From assembly GCA_051893555.1 (NCBI GenBank), contig JBJFHL010000088.1, positions 1 through 64,000 on the forward strand: DNA of 64,000 nt. Reading direction: 5' to 3'. This stretch comes from RGIG7179 sp051893555. GTDB taxonomy: Bacteria; Bacillota; Clostridia; Peptostreptococcales; Anaerovoracaceae. The position numbers and the translations under genes were made by a program. The notes below the pieces were generated by a model, which was given only the letters and a program-made list of their open reading frames with translations, did not search any database and had not been told where the DNA came from. Every line of letters begins with the position of its first letter. Position 1 is the first letter of the stretch. Below are positions 33,053 through 41,443 of this stretch, in pieces.

Positions 33053-35269
33053 ATGGCAGATTTTGAACTGAAACCAAACGAAAAGTTAGACGTTAGAGAA
33101 ATATTAAAGGATATCGACAAGTACGAGCCGAGAAGAAGAGGCTGGACCTGGAGAAAGCCGGCTGAAAACAAGAACATGGGACCTTTCGAATACCATGACA
33201 TTTCCGAGCCGCTGAAGAACAGCGTAGGCCTGCCTCCTGCCAAGTACTTCGAAAACATCGACCCGCAGCCGATGCCGGTAATCACCACCGAAATCGCTTC
33301 CGGACGTTTCGAAGACGATATCCGCAGAATGAGAATGGCTGCATGGCATGGCGCTGACCATATCATGGTTATCCGTCACATGGGTCAGTCCCACATCGAT
33401 GGCCTGATGGAAGGTACTCCGCAGGGTATCGGCGGTATTCCTGTAACCCGTAAGCAGGTAAGAGCACAGAGAAAGGCGCTGGACATCATCGAAGATGAAG
33501 TTGGCCGTCCAATCAACTATCATTCCTACGTTTCCGGCGTAGCAGGTCCGGACGTAGCTGTAATGTTTGCAGAAGAAGGTATCAACGGTGCGCATCAGGA
33601 CCCTCAGTACAACGTTCTGTACAGAGACATCAACTGCGTACGTTCCTTCGTAGATGCCTGCGAATCCAAGAAGATTCTGGCATGGGCAGGAATCCTGCAG
33701 ATCGACGGTGCACACAATGCCAACGCAACTGCAAGAGAAGCATGGAAGGTAATGCCGGAACTGATCGTTCAGCATGCCATCAACTCCCTGTTCTCCGAAA
33801 AGGTTGGTATCGCTCCGGATCACATCGCTCTGTCCACCGTACCTCCGACAGCAACGCCGGCTCCTTGTATGTACATGGACCTGCCTTATGCAGTTGCTCT
33901 GCGTGACTTCTGCGGCAGATACAAGATGAGAGCACAGCAGAACACCAAGTACATCTGCTCCTCCGTAAGAGAAGCAACGGTAACTCACGTAATGAACATG
34001 TTTATTTCCAAGCTGACCAGCGCAGATATCCAGTCCACCATTACGCCGGACGAAGGAAGAAACGTTCCTTGGCATATCTACAACATGGAAGCCTGCGACA
34101 ACGCGAAACAGGCTCTCATCGGCATGGACGGCCTGATGGAAATGGTTGAACTGAAAAAAGACGGTCCGCTGAGAGAAATGGCTCGTGACATCAAGGAAAG
34201 AGCTGTTCTGTTCATGGAAGAAATCATCGAAGTAGGCGGTTACTTCCAGGCTGTTCAGGAAGGATTCTTCGTAGATTCTGCAAGATATCCGGAAAGAAAC
34301 GGCGACGGTATTGCCCGTAAGATTGAAGGCGGCGTAGGCTATGGATACATCTTCGAAAGAGAAGAAGACTACATGGCTCCTGTAACTGCTCACTACGGCT
34401 ACAACAACGTAGAGCAGTACGGCGGCGACCCTGAGAACCCATCCGCTCTGATCGGCGGCTGTACTTTCGAAGACAGAAGCAAGATCGTATTCATCGACGA
34501 GCTGGATGAAGAGGACTGCGTAGCACGCAGACTGGAAAAGGTTGAAAAGTACCTGGACGGCAAGGCAATCAAGCCGGAAATGGAATGGTGCGGAGACGGC
34601 GTGGTTCTCATGACCATGATGATCCCTGCAGACGTAAGAACTGCAGAAGCTACCGCTCTGGAAATCGGCCGCAGACTGGGTCTGGAAAATCCGGAAGTAA
34701 ACTCCAAGGAAATTATGCAGCAGGCAGAAGGTACCAGAATCGAAATGAAGGGCAAGATTACCTTCGACGTAGATCCATCCACGCTGGAGATCCCGCCTGA
34801 ACCACATCACCTGGACGATGCAACTCTGTACAAAGAGTTCGAAGAACATCCGATGGTAGTTGTATGCGGTACCGTTGGTGAAGATGAACACTCCGTAGGC
34901 TTACGTGAAATCATCAACATCAAGCACGGCGGTATCGAAAAGTGGGGCATCAAGGTAAATTACCTGGGAACCTCCGTTCCGGTAGAAAAGCTGGTTGACG
35001 CTGCAATCGAACTGAATGCCAACGCAATCCTGGCTTCCACCATCATCTCTCATGACAATATTCACTATAAGAACATGAAGAGAATCAATGATCTGGCCAT
35101 CGAAAAGGGTATTAGAGACAAGGTGATCATCGCTGCAGGCGGTACGCAGGTTATTCCGGAAGACGCTGTAAAGACCGGTATCGACGCTGGTTTCGGCAGA
35201 GACTCCCACGGTATCGATGTAGCTACCTTCCTTTGCGAAGAAGCACAGAGAAGAAGAGGCGAACTGTAA
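33053..35269 (+). CDS. oraE: D-ornithine 4,5-aminomutase, large subunit (B12/PLP)
   Basis: A 738-residue catalytic subunit: a TIM-barrel for the substrate and adenosylcobalamin, then a C-terminal Rossmann-type B12-binding domain. The D-x-H-x-x-G cobalt-ligand motif reads D611-E-H613-S-V-G, and Lys624 follows eleven residues after the His. This is the same spacing as His618 and Lys629 (the PLP Schiff-base Lys) reported for the Clostridium sticklandii enzyme. GTSVP and AAGGTQV of the B12 fold are also present. All key residues are intact, so the mutase should be functional. GGAGG precedes the ATG. Confidence 0.97.
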   Translation: MADFELKPNEKLDVREILKDIDKYEPRRRGWTWRKPAENKNMGPFEYHDISEPLKNSVGLPPAKYFENIDPQPMPVITTEIASGRFEDDIRRMRMAAWHGADHIMVIRHMGQSHIDGLMEGTPQGIGGIPVTRKQVRAQRKALDIIEDEVGRPINYHSYVSGVAGPDVAVMFAEEGINGAHQDPQYNVLYRDINCVRSFVDACESKKILAWAGILQIDGAHNANATAREAWKVMPELIVQHAINSLFSEKVGIAPDHIALSTVPPTATPAPCMYMDLPYAVALRDFCGRYKMRAQQNTKYICSSVREATVTHVMNMFISKLTSADIQSTITPDEGRNVPWHIYNMEACDNAKQALIGMDGLMEMVELKKDGPLREMARDIKERAVLFMEEIIEVGGYFQAVQEGFFVDSARYPERNGDGIARKIEGGVGYGYIFEREEDYMAPVTAHYGYNNVEQYGGDPENPSALIGGCTFEDRSKIVFIDELDEEDCVARRLEKVEKYLDGKAIKPEMEWCGDGVVLMTMMIPADVRTAEATALEIGRRLGLENPEVNSKEIMQQAEGTRIEMKGKITFDVDPSTLEIPPEPHHLDDATLYKEFEEHPMVVVCGTVGEDEHSVGLREIINIKHGGIEKWGIKVNYLGTSVPVEKLVDAAIELNANAILASTIISHDNIHYKNMKRINDLAIEKGIRDKVIIAAGGTQVIPEDAVKTGIDAGFGRDSHGIDVATFLCEEAQRRRGEL

Positions 35270-35289
35270 AAAATTCGACGAAGTCTTTC

Positions 35290-35320
35290 AAGGGGCTGGG
35301 CATTTGCCCGGCCCTTTTTT
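35290..35320 (+). terminator. Terminator or attenuator after oraE
   Basis: GGGGCTGGGC-ATTT-GCCCGGCCCT stem followed by TTTTTT. Placed inside the cluster, it would reduce expression of the reactivase and racemase relative to the mutase. Confidence 0.85.
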
Positions 35321-35349
35321 CAGATAATATAAGCCACATAAAAGCAACT

Positions 35350-35363
35350 CGTGCCATGGCACG
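35350..35363. promoter_or_regulatory. Perfect 14-bp palindrome CGTGCCATGGCACG
   Basis: A GC-rich perfect palindrome in the 184-bp gap between oraE and the reactivase gene, after the terminator. It may be an operator or an RNA hairpin. It contains TGGCAC, but no matching -12 element follows. Confidence 0.4.
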
Positions 35364-35453
35364 AAACCTGAAGATCGAAAACAATCTGCCGCAGCAGGCA
35401 GAAGAAAATAGATGAAAATTGACAGATAACTGAGAAAAAAGCGAGGTAGTACA

Positions 35454-37223
35454 ATGAAAGTTGATGTATTGGTTGCCGAGATCGGTTCAACCACCACAGT
35501 TGTCAATGCCTTTAAAGATCTGGAAACGGATAATCCGGTTTTCTGGGCGCAGGGGCAGGCACCGACTTCCGTACTGGATGGAGATGTGCGGATCGGACTG
35601 CAGGGGGCCATCGATGACCTTTGCAGAAAAATGAACATCGAAAGTCTGGAATATGATGAAATGCTGGCCACGTCATCGGCTGCCGGCGGGCTGAAGATGA
35701 CGGTACACGGACTGGTATACGACATGACGGCCAAGGCGGCCAAGGAAGCCGCACTGGGCGCCGGCGGCATCATCCACTATATTACCGCAGGGAAGCTGCG
35801 CCGGACCGATCTGGCAAAAATAAAAGAAATTAATCCGAATCTGATCCTGATTGCCGGCGGCGTGGATTACGGTGAAAGAGACACTGCACTGGACAACGCG
35901 GAAAAGATCCGCAGTCTGGGACTTCATACACCGGTGATCTATGCCGGAAACATTGAGAACCAGGAAGAGATGAAACTGATTTTTGATGAGGAAAGCGGAC
36001 AGCAGCTATACAATGTTGAGAACGTATATCCGAAAATCGATGAACTGAATGTGGAGCCTTGCCGCAAGGTGATACAGGATGCCTTTGAGGATCACATCAC
36101 TCAGGCACCGGGCATGGAGCATGTCCGCGATATGGTCAGCGGACCGATCATCCCGACACCGGGCGCGGTGATGGAGTGCACCAAGCTGCTTTATGACTGC
36201 TTGGGGGACCTGATCGTGCTGGATGTGGGCGGTGCCACCACCGACCTGCACTCGGTAGCCACAGAATCTGATAAGATCGCCAGAATCATGATCTCTCCGG
36301 AGCCGAAAGCCAAGAGAACTGTGGAAGGCGACCTGGGTGTTTATGTAAACCGGATGAAGGTCATCGAATCCATCGGCGAAGAAAACCTCCGCAAGGAATG
36401 TGAAAAAATGGGCATCGATCTGGATGAAACCCTGGCAAGCTATGTTGCTATTCCGAAAAATGATGCCGAGATCAAACTGGTGGAACGGCTGACAAAGGAA
36501 GCCGTTCTGAAAGCGGTGGAACGCCATGCGGGAATCATCCGCTACATCTACGGACCATCGGGAAGAAGTACCGTGGCAGAAGGCAAGGACCTGACCCAGG
36601 TGAAATATATCGTCGGTACCGGCGGCGCACTGACCAGACTGCCGCACCGGGTGGAGATCATGGAAGAGATTGCCAAGCATAATGAAACCGGCATGATGCT
36701 GTTCCCGACGGATCACGCAAAAATTCTGGTAGACAACGACTATATCATGGCTTCTCTGGGCGTATTATCCAAGCGGTATCGGAAGGCAGCCATCCGTCTG
36801 CTGGAACAGAGCCTGGGCTTCAAGTTCCCGGAAAAGAAGGCAGAGAACGAAGCGGAGAGGATCCAACGGGAACTGCGGGAAATGGCCCTGGCAGACGAGG
36901 CGAAAAAAGTGGAACTGGCACAGCATATTAAAGAAATGGAAGAGATGGGCTACGATATGGAAGCCTACAAGAACCCGGATGATATCGGCGGTGCAACGGC
37001 AGACGAGGTAGAAGCGGCGAAAAAAGAAGCGCTGCTGGCAGACCGATCCATAAAGAAGGGCATTGACCTGGTGGAAAACGTTCCGGGTAATGTGACTTCC
37101 AGTCAGCAGGCAGATAATCCTCATGTGATGCGAGCCTGCGGCGAGGTGGACGGAAGAATGCCGGACTGCGACCATAACTGCAGACTGTGCTATCGCAAAC
37201 ATTGCAAATTCCGACAGGAATAA
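35454..37223 (+). CDS. MutL/GlmL-type ASKHA protein, aminomutase reactivase candidate
   Basis: A 589-residue protein of the GlmL/MutL family with actin-like ATPase features: phosphate-binding AEIGSTTTVV at the N terminus and VLDVGGATTDLHSV near residue 260. Relatives accompany glutamate mutase and ornithine aminomutase and are thought to reactivate B12 enzymes by exchanging damaged cofactor. The last about 20 residues hold C-D-H-N-C-R-L-C-Y-R-K-H-C, a Cys cluster that could bind a metal or Fe-S centre. A charged helical segment (about 470-540) precedes it. GCGAGGT precedes the ATG; the racemase follows 23 bp after the stop. Confidence 0.88.
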   Translation: MKVDVLVAEIGSTTTVVNAFKDLETDNPVFWAQGQAPTSVLDGDVRIGLQGAIDDLCRKMNIESLEYDEMLATSSAAGGLKMTVHGLVYDMTAKAAKEAALGAGGIIHYITAGKLRRTDLAKIKEINPNLILIAGGVDYGERDTALDNAEKIRSLGLHTPVIYAGNIENQEEMKLIFDEESGQQLYNVENVYPKIDELNVEPCRKVIQDAFEDHITQAPGMEHVRDMVSGPIIPTPGAVMECTKLLYDCLGDLIVLDVGGATTDLHSVATESDKIARIMISPEPKAKRTVEGDLGVYVNRMKVIESIGEENLRKECEKMGIDLDETLASYVAIPKNDAEIKLVERLTKEAVLKAVERHAGIIRYIYGPSGRSTVAEGKDLTQVKYIVGTGGALTRLPHRVEIMEEIAKHNETGMMLFPTDHAKILVDNDYIMASLGVLSKRYRKAAIRLLEQSLGFKFPEKKAENEAERIQRELREMALADEAKKVELAQHIKEMEEMGYDMEAYKNPDDIGGATADEVEAAKKEALLADRSIKKGIDLVENVPGNVTSSQQADNPHVMRACGEVDGRMPDCDHNCRLCYRKHCKFRQE

Positions 37224-37246
37224 AAAAGGAAACGGAGGAAATGAAA

Positions 37247-38335
37247 ATGTATCCAAGACTGATTGTTGATATCAACAAGCTGAGATCCAACCTGGACGCT
37301 GTGGCAGCTATTACCAAAGAGCAGGGCGGCTGTTCTCTGATGATCGTGACCAAGGGACTGTGCGCTGACCCGGAAATGGCAAAAATGGTAGCAGAGCATC
37401 CTGCAGTAGATTACATGGCGGACTCCCGGGTTGCCAACATAAAAACCTATGCAGACATGGCTCGTGCCAACGGAAAGATGACCACCCTTCTGCGCATTCC
37501 GATGCATGCGGAAGTGGAAGATGTGGTAAAATACGTGGACCTGAGCTTCAACTCGGAGCTTTCCACCATCCGTCTCCTGAATGAAGCGGCAGGCCGTCAG
37601 GACGTGAAGCATAATGTACTGCTGATGATCGACCTGGGCGATCTGCGGGAAGGCATCTTCTATCAGAATGAAGATCAGATCTTCGCGGCAGTGGAAGAAA
37701 TTCTCTCCATGGAGAATATCACCCTCTACGGTGTGGGCGTAAACCTGACCTGTTACGGCGCCATCATTCCGAAAAATGACAACCTGTCCAATCTGGTGGC
37801 CATCGCCCGGAAGATAGAAGATAAATTCGGCATTCAGCTGCAGATGGTATCCGGCGGCAATTCCAGCTCCATCTACCTGATCGGAAAGGGCGAACTTCCG
37901 GAAGGCATCAACAACCTGCGTCTGGGCGAATCCTTCCTGCTGGGCAATGATACTGCCTACGGCGAAAAACTCCCTGGCACCATCAGCGACACCCTGATTC
38001 TGGAAGCGCAGATCGTGGAACTGAAGGAAAAACCATCTCTGCCAATCGGCGAGGTGGGTGTGGACGCCTTCGGACAGAAGCCGTACTATGAAGACCGCGG
38101 CATCATCAAGCGGGCAATCATCGCCATCGGCAAGCAGGATACTGACATCGACAGCATGGAGCCGTTGGATGAAAAAATCGACATTCTGGGCGGAAGCTCC
38201 GACCACATCATCCTGGACGTTACGAAATCCGACAAAGCATATCAGGTGGGCGATGTGGTACAGTTCGTCCTGGGGTACGGCGGCATGCTGAAGACTGCCA
38301 CCAGCCCGTATGTGGAAAAGGTGTACAACAAGTAG
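37247..38335 (+). CDS. orr: Ornithine racemase
   Basis: A 362-residue PLP-dependent racemase of the alanine racemase-fold YhfX/Orr group. The PLP Lys is in MIVTKGLCAD near residue 36, and SGGNSSSIYLI near residue 205 is family-typical. It converts L-ornithine to D-ornithine, the substrate of OraSE, and so opens the pathway. The ATG at 37247 has GGAGG eight bases upstream; the ATG at 37241 is only two bases from it. It is the last gene of the ornithine set, before a terminator. Confidence 0.92.
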   Translation: MYPRLIVDINKLRSNLDAVAAITKEQGGCSLMIVTKGLCADPEMAKMVAEHPAVDYMADSRVANIKTYADMARANGKMTTLLRIPMHAEVEDVVKYVDLSFNSELSTIRLLNEAAGRQDVKHNVLLMIDLGDLREGIFYQNEDQIFAAVEEILSMENITLYGVGVNLTCYGAIIPKNDNLSNLVAIARKIEDKFGIQLQMVSGGNSSSIYLIGKGELPEGINNLRLGESFLLGNDTAYGEKLPGTISDTLILEAQIVELKEKPSLPIGEVGVDAFGQKPYYEDRGIIKRAIIAIGKQDTDIDSMEPLDEKIDILGGSSDHIILDVTKSDKAYQVGDVVQFVLGYGGMLKTATSPYVEKVYNK

Positions 38336-38367
38336 CCTGTCTTCCCTTTGCAAAATCCAAAGACCCG

Positions 38368-38397
38368 GCGCCGGATTCATGTCTGGCGCTTTTTTTC
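38368..38397 (+). terminator. Terminator after the ornithine cluster
   Basis: GCGCC...GGCGC stem followed by TTTTTTT, 33 bp after the orr stop. Confidence 0.85.
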
Positions 38398-38461
38398 GTT
38401 TATATTCTGTCAAATTTCTGAAACTGACAGCCTGACAGAATCTGAAGATTTGGTGAAGTCG

Positions 38462-38490
38462 TTGACCCGGGAAGAAATCTTCGGTATAAT
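38462..38490 (+). promoter_or_regulatory. Promoter of the PII-like gene
   Basis: TTGACC, exactly 17 bases, TATAAT, 71 bp before the start at 38561. A strong housekeeping-type match. Confidence 0.75.
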
Positions 38491-38560
38491 TTAACTAAGT
38501 AAAGCAATCATAAAGGAGATGACAAGGGTAAGGGTATAAAAGTAAAAAAGGAGGGATATG

Positions 38561-39253
38561 ATGGAAAGAAGCATAGAGTCCATGCTGGGAAACGCTGAAA
38601 CACGAAAGGATCTGCGGGTGCTGGTCACCATTGTGACACCGGTCATAGCTGCAGTGGCCGCCCATGTTTTCGCAGAGTGTGAAGTGCCCATTCTTTACGA
38701 CATAGAAGGTGAGGGGACCGCGTCGAAAGAATGGATGCAGCTTCTGCGGCTTGGCAGTTCGGAAAAAAAGATTTTGATCAGCGTGCTGCCAAAAGAGCAG
38801 GCCTACGAGATATCGGAGAAGCTGGGACGGTGTTTGCCGCTGAAAAAAGCAGGGACCGGGATCGTGTTCACCATGCCGTTGGACGGCATGCACGATTACA
38901 GTCAGACGCAGAAGGATGACGCGGGACACCAGCCGGAAAAAATGGAGTACTCCATGGTGGCTGTCATCGCAAAGAAAGGCAGCAGCGAAGAAGTCATGGA
39001 CGCCGCCAGAACGGTAGGTGCTTCCGGTGGAACTGTAGTCCATGCCAGCAAAATTACCAGCGAAAAGATTCTGAACCTGTGGGGACTGTCTGAACAGGGA
39101 GACAAAGAGATTATTCTGATTCTGTCTACCGCAGAGAAGAAATCAGGTCTGATGAGTGCAATCGAAGACCGCTGCGGGAAAACGGAAGCACAGGCTAAGA
39201 CGTTTGCCAGTCCGGTGGATCGGGTGGAAGGACTGGATTATTACCTGAATTAA
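38561..39253 (+). CDS. Tandem PII-like signalling protein
   Basis: A 230-residue cytoplasmic protein with two PII-like halves. The first (about 15-110) contains KKAGTGIVFTMPLDG. The second (about 125-225) contains the better-known MVAVIAKKG ... ARTVGASGGTVVHAS ... KEIILILST pattern. The normal T-loop uridylylation tyrosine is not evident. Such proteins bind nucleotides and tune a partner, but no ammonium transporter, GlnA or other usual partner is adjacent. It is monocistronic, with its own promoter and a bidirectional terminator. The ATG at 38561 gives better ribosome-site spacing than that at 38558. Confidence 0.75.
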   Translation: MERSIESMLGNAETRKDLRVLVTIVTPVIAAVAAHVFAECEVPILYDIEGEGTASKEWMQLLRLGSSEKKILISVLPKEQAYEISEKLGRCLPLKKAGTGIVFTMPLDGMHDYSQTQKDDAGHQPEKMEYSMVAVIAKKGSSEEVMDAARTVGASGGTVVHASKITSEKILNLWGLSEQGDKEIILILSTAEKKSGLMSAIEDRCGKTEAQAKTFASPVDRVEGLDYYLN

Positions 39254-39264
39254 AACTGTATCAA

Positions 39265-39299
39265 AAAATGGTGTAGCCGCGGAATGGATACACCATTTT
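39265..39299. terminator. Bidirectional terminator between convergent genes
   Basis: AAAATGGTGTA/TACACCATTTT 11-bp perfect stem with T-rich flanks on both strands, serving the PII-like gene and the sigma-54 activator at 39323. Confidence 0.88.
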
Positions 39300-39322
39300 A
39301 TTTTACGGATCTTCCCAAGGTA

Positions 39323-41365
39323 TTAAACCGTTGGGGCCTGGTTGGATAAGGCGTTAAGCGCCGCCAGACCTTCCGGTGTGATGCGGCAGCCGGAACGGCC
39401 CCGGGAAATAGTGATAAGCCCCTGGGATTCCAGTTCGGAAAGAATCTGCCGGAGGTTTCCTTCGCTCATACGAATGCCCATATCGCGAAGCTGCTGTAAA
39501 AGGACGGTTCGTCCAATCCCGTGGAATGGTTCAGAACCTTCGTAGATTAAACGCAACACCTGATCCGACAAGGAAGAGAAACTGGAGTCTGCATATTTCA
39601 TTTGCATCAAAGACGCGGATGTGCGATGATCTGCGAAATCGGATTCCAGCATATATGCAGGCAGCGTGCCCAGCGTTTTATAATATGTAGCCACGTTTTC
39701 CAACTGACGGACGTTCCCGGGCCAGTTATATTTCGTCAGCTGCAGTTTCCTGCTTTCAGACAGTTCGTCATACTTTTTCCCCAGAAAGCGTTCCAGCAAA
39801 GGAAGGATATCCTCTCGTCTCTGACGGAGCGGCAAAATTTCAATCGGAATTACGTTGAGGCGGTAGAACAGATCTTCACGGAAAAGGCCGTTCTTTACCC
39901 TCTCTTCCAGATTTCGGTTTGTTGCAGCGATGATACGGACATCGACATTAATAATCTGGTCGCTTCCGATTCGCATCACCTGCTTTTCCTGCAGCACACG
40001 AAGAAGCTGAGACTGCAGATTCGGAGAAATATCTCCGATCTCATCCAGAAACAGTGTGCCCAGATGTGCCTGCTCGAAAAGACCGGCACGGCCTTTTTTA
40101 TGTGCGCCGGTGAAAGCTCCCTCCTCGTAGCCGAAGAGCTGACTTTCCAGAAGCGACTCAGGAAGGGCGGCACAGTTGATTGCAACAAACGCCGCATTCT
40201 TCCGCGAGGAATAGTTGTGTATGGACTGTGCCATAAGTTCTTTGCCGACACCGCTTTCACCACGGATCAGAATCGTGTAGTCAGTAGCTGCAATCTGCTT
40301 GGCCATGCTGATGCAGGAGGACATGGCAGGAGACTGATGGACGATATCCTGGAAATGGTGTGGAGCATACATACCTTTTTTTCTTAATTGTGTGGTCAGT
40401 TCACTCTCAATCTGGCGCAGATTGCTTTCGCTCTGCAGGGTAAGACAATAGCCCATCAGCTGATCCATCAGCTTCAATGGAGTTTTTTGCAGAAGGAACT
40501 GTTCACCGTTCAGATCAATCAGGGTACTGTCGTCACTGCCGCGCAGAAGCTCAATGATATCTTCGCTGATGCAGTTCGACAGAGGCCCGTTGCTGTATTT
40601 TTTGATATTGAACAGCAAATTGGCCTTTTCGTTGAAGTAGACCAGATTATAGTCATAATCCACAACAAGAATGGCGCTATCAGAGTCTGCGATGACCAGA
40701 TCCAGCATCTGACTTTTCAGATAGTTGTAAAGATAATTGTTATGGAAACCCAGGTTTGGCTGTGCGATAGAGTTCAGGTGGCGGGTCAGATTGAAATGCA
40801 GCAGGTTGGTATCCAGCTGAAGCAGATCCACCAGCTTCAGCATGGTCGAAAAACTGATGACCCGGTACTGAATGTCAATGACCTTTTCAATGTATGGCGG
40901 AACCCATTCCGGCTCATTGGTCGTTACTGCATAGTGGATATTCCGATATATGCCAGAGGGCTCCTTATCCGGATCCATCGGAATCAGATTCAGGTGGTTG
41001 AAGCCCAGTTCATATAGCTCATATACCGTACTCATGGTACTGACCAGTGCGTCGTTTACCACCAGGACATCACTTCCGGACGGAATATCCACCATCTGAG
41101 AAATGCCCTGCTTCAGGATGCTGCGTTCCATAAGAATGATTTTCTTAAAATCACTGATATAGTCTCGCAGGGGTGCCAAGAGGGTTTCCCTGGATACAAG
41201 ATATGCATCTCCTTCCAGGACAGTCTTTTTTTCCTGCAGATCCTTCAGAGAATAGTTTCGTATCTGAATAGAATCTCCGAAGATTTCCTTCAGCGTCTCA
41301 TAATTATGAGCGACAGCCGGCGAGTCTGGGCTGAATTCTTTATAAATTACACAAACGGTTTTCAT
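39323..41365 (-). CDS. Sigma-54-dependent activator with C-terminal winged helix (copy 1)
   Basis: A 680-residue enhancer-binding protein. The N-terminal about 190 residues look like a sensor with an alpha/beta fold (PrpR-like), then comes a PAS-like domain (about 215-310). The AAA+ domain (about 345-580) has P-loop GESGVGKEL, an intact GAFTGA and LFLDEIGD. The C terminus is not the usual Fis-type helix-turn-helix but a winged-helix (LSDQVLRLI ... EGNLRQILSELESQGLITISRGRSGCRITPEG). It is a tandem paralogue of the gene at 41444 and has its own promoter. The operon at 43728 with a sigma-54 promoter is the likely target of one or both. Confidence 0.88.
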   Translation of the reverse strand: MKTVCVIYKEFSPDSPAVAHNYETLKEIFGDSIQIRNYSLKDLQEKKTVLEGDAYLVSRETLLAPLRDYISDFKKIILMERSILKQGISQMVDIPSGSDVLVVNDALVSTMSTVYELYELGFNHLNLIPMDPDKEPSGIYRNIHYAVTTNEPEWVPPYIEKVIDIQYRVISFSTMLKLVDLLQLDTNLLHFNLTRHLNSIAQPNLGFHNNYLYNYLKSQMLDLVIADSDSAILVVDYDYNLVYFNEKANLLFNIKKYSNGPLSNCISEDIIELLRGSDDSTLIDLNGEQFLLQKTPLKLMDQLMGYCLTLQSESNLRQIESELTTQLRKKGMYAPHHFQDIVHQSPAMSSCISMAKQIAATDYTILIRGESGVGKELMAQSIHNYSSRKNAAFVAINCAALPESLLESQLFGYEEGAFTGAHKKGRAGLFEQAHLGTLFLDEIGDISPNLQSQLLRVLQEKQVMRIGSDQIINVDVRIIAATNRNLEERVKNGLFREDLFYRLNVIPIEILPLRQRREDILPLLERFLGKKYDELSESRKLQLTKYNWPGNVRQLENVATYYKTLGTLPAYMLESDFADHRTSASLMQMKYADSSFSSLSDQVLRLIYEGSEPFHGIGRTVLLQQLRDMGIRMSEGNLRQILSELESQGLITISRGRSGCRITPEGLAALNALSNQAPTV

Positions 41366-41404
41366 TTACACCTCCTGGCGAAACTGGCATTTACAGATAT
41401 AACC

Positions 41405-41433
41405 ATTATACCAAGACTATGATGATAAATCAA
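41405..41433 (-). promoter_or_regulatory. Promoter of sigma-54 activator copy 1
   Basis: Minus strand TTGATT, 17 bases, TATAAT, in the 78-bp gap between the two paralogous activator genes. Confidence 0.65.
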
Positions 41434-41443
41434 TGAATCTGTT

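Noticed and set aside
33104..34891. 595-residue minus-strand reading frame
   Set aside because: Antisense to oraE; a by-product of its biased codon use.
35357..35372. Second sigma-54 promoter in the ornithine cluster
   Set aside because: TGGCAC is present, but the -12 GC element is missing at the required spacing; the TGGCAC belongs to a palindrome.
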